The notes under the pieces: generated by a model
Told to the model about the DNA's origin: nothing
Seen by the model: the letters and a program-made list of their open reading frames with translations, nothing else
The model's database searches: none
Part shown: positions 60,348 through 64,000 of the stretch, piece by piece
Layout: the number at the start of each line of letters is the position of its first letter
How positions within the stretch are numbered: the stretch's first letter is position 1
Position numbers and translations under genes: made by a program
NCBI GenBank assembly: GCA_028554645.1
Contig: JAQOOI010000064.1
Span: 2,914,001 to 2,978,000, forward strand
Direction: 5' to 3'
DNA: 64,000 bases
Source: Omphalotus guepiniiformis
Taxonomy: Eukaryota > Basidiomycota > Agaricomycetes > Agaricales > Omphalotaceae

Positions 60348-62510
60348 TTACAATTTAGCTCCTACAGATTGAAGAAGTGTCACAATGGCCTCATGTCCTT
60401 CAGAAGATGCAGCTTGGAGAGCATATCCATATTCACCACCCTGAGCATTCACATCTGCACCTGCAGAAAGAAGATGCTTGACAATGGCCTCATATCCATA
60501 GCAAGATGCAGCCTGGAGAGCTGATCCATATTCACCACCCTGAGCATTGACATCTGCACCTGCAGATAGAAGAAGCTTCACAATGGCCTCATCTCTATTA
60601 CAACATGCAGCTTGGAGAGCTGATTCATATTTACCACTCTGAGCATTCACATCTGCACCTGCAGATAGAAGAAGCTTCACAACAGCTTTATGTTCTGTCC
60701 AAGATGCAGCTTGGAGAGCAGATCCATATTTACCACCCTGAAAATTCACATCTGCACCTGCAGATAGAAGAAGCTTTACAATGGCCTCATATCCATAGCA
60801 AGATGCAGCATGGAGAGCTGATCCATATCTACCACCCTGAAAATTCACATCTGCACCTGCAGATAGAAGAAGCTCCACAATGGCTTTATGTCCTTTCCAA
60901 GCTGCAGCTTGGAGAGCTGATCCATATTCACCACCCTGAGCATTCACATTCGCACCTGCAGATAGAAGAAGCTCCACAATGGCTTTATGTCCTTTCCAAG
61001 CTGCAGCTTGGAGAGCTAATCCATATTTACCACCCTGAAAATTCACATCTGCACCTGCAGATAGAAGAAGCTTCACAACAGCTTTATGTCCTTTCCAAGC
61101 TGCAGCTTGGAGAGCAGATCCATGTGTACCACCCTGAGCATTCACATCTGCACCTGCAGAGAGGAGAAGCTTGACAATGGCCTCATATCCATTAAAAGAT
61201 GCAACTTGGAGAGCTGATCCATATTCCCCACCCTGAGCATTCACATCTGCACCTGCAGATAGGAGGAGCTTTACAATGGCCTCATGTCCATTCCAAGATG
61301 CAGCATGGAGAGCTGATCTATGTAGACCACCCTGAGCATTCACACCTGCACCTGCAGAGAGAAGGCATCTTACAATGGCCTCATGTCCATAGAAAGATGC
61401 AGCTTGGAGAGCTGATCCATGTTCACCACCCTGAGCATTCACATTAGCACCTGCAGATAAAAGAAGCTCCACAATGGCTTTACAAGCTGCAACTTGGAGA
61501 GCTGATCCATATTCACCACCCTGAGCATTCACATCTGCACCTGCAGATAGGAGGAGCTTTACAATGGCCTCATGTCCATTCCAAGATGCAGCTTGGAGAG
61601 CAGATCCATAGTAACCACCCTGAGCATTCACACCTGCACCTGCAAATAGAAGAAGCTTCACATTGTCCTCATGTCCTTTCAAAGATGCAACTTGGAGAGC
61701 TGATCCATATTCACCACCCTGAGCATTCAGATCTGCACCTGCAGATAGGAGGAGCTTTAAAATGGCCTCATCTCCTTTCAAAGATGCAGCATAGAGAGCT
61801 GATCTATATTTACCACTCTGAGCATTCACATCTGCACCTGCAGATAGAAGAAGCTTGACAATGGCCTCATGTCCTCTCCAAGATGCAACTTGGAGAGCTG
61901 GTTCAAATTCACCACCCTGAGCATTCACATCTACACCTACAGAGAGAAGGAGCTCTACAATGGCCTCATCTCCTTTCAAAGATGCAGCATAGAGAGCTGA
62001 TTCATATTTACCACCCTGAGCATTCACATCTGCACCTGCAGATAGAAGAAGCTTCACAACAGCTTTATGTCCTTTCCAAGCTGCAGCTTGGAGAGCAGAT
62101 CCATATCTAACACCCTGAGCATTTACATCTGCACCTGCAGATAGAAGAAGCTTTACAATGGCCTCATTTCCGTTCAGAGATGCAGCTTCAAGAGCAGATC
62201 TATATTTACCATCCTGAGCATTCACATCTGCACCTGCAGATAGAAGAAGCTTCGCAATGGCTTCATGTCCTCCCCAAGATGCAGCTTGGAGAGCTGATCC
62301 ATATCTATCACCCTGAGCATTCACATCTGCATCTGCAGATAGAAGAAGCTTCACAATGGCCTCATATCCATATCTAGATGCAGCCTGGAGAGCTGATCCA
62401 TATTCACCATCCTGAGCATCCACATCTGCACCTGCAGATAGAAGAAGCTTCACAATGTCCCCATATCCTCTCCAAGATGCAGCTTGGAGAGCTGATCCAC
62501 ATTCACCACC
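60348..62510 (-). repeat. 22 tandem 99-bp ankyrin-coding repeats
   Basis: Each unit encodes a variant of ALQAASWNGHEAIVKLLLSA plus GADVNAQGGEYGS (33 residues). One unit (around 61440-61530) is three residues shorter (ALQVAACKAIVELLL), which equals a 9-bp deletion. Differences cluster after ALxAA (residues 7-12) and between NAQ and S. The leucine-rich helix IVKLLLSAGADVNAQ is nearly invariant. The high unit identity indicates recent duplication or concerted evolution. Confidence 0.92.
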
Positions 62511-64000
62511 CTGAGCATTCACATCTTCACCTTTTTTAATAAGTCTGTCTACTATATCCAGAAGTCCTGTGTATGCTGCATAATAGAGAGGTTCTTGAAG
62601 ATTTTGCAAAGAGATATCCAGGTATGATAGAGAGAATGGATTATCTGGCTGATATAGTCTCAACCACTGCAGAAATGAAGGCCCTTTACTATCCATTAGC
62701 TTCATTCCACTGTGGATAGTTTCATCCATTGGTCCCATTGATTTCCCATGATATGTCCAGTACCTTGCTGCATATTCAGCCAATGGAACTTCTTGAAGAT
62801 GTATTGGCCTTCTTGAATGCAGATGGGTCTGTGTGCCATAATAGAGAAGATAGATGATGCAAGTATGTGCAATAACACCATGTGCCAGCCTCTCATCAAT
62901 CTTAAAAAATACAGCTGACTGATGTTTTATATGGTCTGCAACCAAGAATTCCTTTACAGAGTAATGAGCTAACTGCACAACTGGACCCTGAATAGTCACT
63001 AGGGTGGTGTCCACAATCTTGTGAAGTCTTTTACCAAGACCATGGTCCCTGTACTTTGTCTGAAATGAACAGCTGTTTGGATCAGTGGCCAATATCTCAG
63101 CCAACTCCTGTATTGTTGGAGGTCTTGTAGCATATGTAAGCCACTGCAGAATAAGTTTTGCATGCTTCTTCTGCTTCTCTGAGATGCAGCATAGCTTCTC
63201 AATGTATGTTGTTTCCAGGTCAGGTGGAAGTTCTTGCAGTGTTTTTTCCACTGCCCAAGGAGTTCCACATTCCAAAAGTGTAGTCATTTGGCAGTCTACC
63301 CATTGGAATCTTAACAATTGTTCTGAGTCAGTTGTCAATTGATAAGATAAATAAACTCTTACTGTCCATGTGCCCCATTCATCAAGAATTCTTTCACTTT
63401 CACCTCCATATCATCTGCAAGCTCTAGCCATGGAATGTGGTCATTTAAATAAAGCTTGACATCTTCATTGACATCATCATCATTTAGCTGGATAATAATG
63501 CTCTCCATGTATTCAACTCTCAGAGGATGACGGCTAGTTACTAGCACATACACCTTGTTAAGAGCAAGTAGGCTATAGATGAATGCAGTGACTTCATGTT
63601 GTGCTCGTTCACCAGCTTCATCCATGGCATCCATGATAATAAACACAGGTTGCAAAGATATCCAAGAGGCTAAAACTTTTCTGATAGTACTCTCTAGGAT
63701 ATCAAGTGCTGGTACCTGGTGTTTGTCATGGAATTGTTCATAGAGACTCTGTATATCAGATGGAACACCTTGAGAAGACAAGGTAGCCTGAGCCAGCAGA
63801 GATGAGAGAAGCCCTCTATAATCTTGCTTTGAGGTATCTCTTGAATCAAAGTAGTGATAGAATGGAGGTAGACTTTGACCAGATTGGCTGCTTTTGAAAA
63901 GCTGGTCAATAACTGTAGTACTAGTAGTTTTGTCCCAAATTTTCAGATTGCATACTCATAGATGTAATAAATGTCTTACCACAGAAAGGTCTTGCCAGCA
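60348..64000 (-). CDS. NACHT-ankyrin repeat STAND receptor (NLR-like), 5' end outside window
   Basis: Minus strand, entering at the right edge and ending at 60348. Exons are >64000-63980, 63890-63363 and 63309-60348; the two introns (87 and 53 nt) have GT...AG borders and keep frame. The first residues visible are AGKTFLC, the end of a Walker A loop. NACHT features follow: LSSLLAQATL, PVFIIMDAMDEAGE (Walker B), VYVLVTSRHPL (sensor) and FQWVDCQMTTLLECGTPWAV with LPPDLETTYIEKL (winged-helix region). After ~300 residues comes one diverged ankyrin unit (EPLYYAAYTGLLDIVDRLIK) and 22 near-identical 33-residue repeats. Such proteins are STAND ATPases acting in fungal non-self recognition and cell-death signalling. 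The N-terminal effector domain is outside the window. Confidence 0.92.

Noticed and set aside
60348..62510. Regular 99-bp repeats that could suggest a CRISPR or satellite array
   Set aside because: The repeat has no spacers, encodes an in-frame ankyrin unit and belongs to a protein with NACHT motifs.

Overview
The window is nuclear DNA from a filamentous fungus, most likely a mushroom-forming basidiomycete (Agaricomycetes). The genes are broken by many short introns (about 50-100 nt, GT...AG). Several families are typical of that group: two DUF6593 proteins, a TIGR04076 protein beside an aldo/keto reductase, a C2-domain protein and a NACHT-ankyrin STAND receptor. No rRNA, CRISPR array or convincing functional tRNA was seen. 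Gene models were made by reading the sequence and placing splice sites by eye, so exon edges are inferences unless stated.

Left third (1-18.1 kb), accessory and repeat-rich. Two DUF6593 genes (1261-2119 and 4952-5839) lie in two diverged copies of a ~1.5 kb segment. A ~0.98 kb inverted-repeat element carrying tRNA-like Pol III promoter motifs (2630-3612) sits between them. A 582-bp TIR element (6061-6642) follows, and its last 185 bp are repeated without a mismatch at 1-185. Next comes a minus-strand pair, TIGR04076 (7415-7850) and a long aldo/keto reductase with an unrecognised N-terminal extension (8368-10705). Then 4.8 kb without a recognisable gene, and a degenerate tandem array of pseudogene fragments (15.5-18.1 kb) with a conserved WIWT-type motif and a higher-order A/B/A/B/A pattern.

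Middle (19-58 kb), mostly ordinary housekeeping genes. A C2-domain protein (18957-20673); a Ser/Pro-rich orphan (22860-24695, minus); a QDR-like DHA1 transporter (25111-27581, minus); a CM1/Mto1-like gamma-tubulin-complex anchor (30176-33721); a large disordered protein (34190-37878); a mitochondrial PDP-type PP2C phosphatase (38139-39914); a vacuolar basic amino acid type DHA2 transporter (40414-43437, minus); a 4.8 kb gene-poor gap; the spliceosomal kinase Prp4 (48237-50832); a cyclase-family hydrolase (51213-53345); shugoshin (53798-55888); and an orphan (56701-57750). Three of these concern the cell-division and splicing core: the CM1 protein nucleates microtubules, shugoshin protects centromeric cohesion, and Prp4 activates the spliceosome.

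Right end (57.8-64 kb), accessory again. A degenerate GC-rich minisatellite, a TIR element whose inverted ends are built of a ~21-bp minisatellite (59138-59822), and a NACHT-ankyrin receptor cut by the window edge (60348 to beyond 64000, minus). Its 22 near-identical 33-residue ankyrin repeats, varying mainly at a few positions, are the most striking feature of the window.
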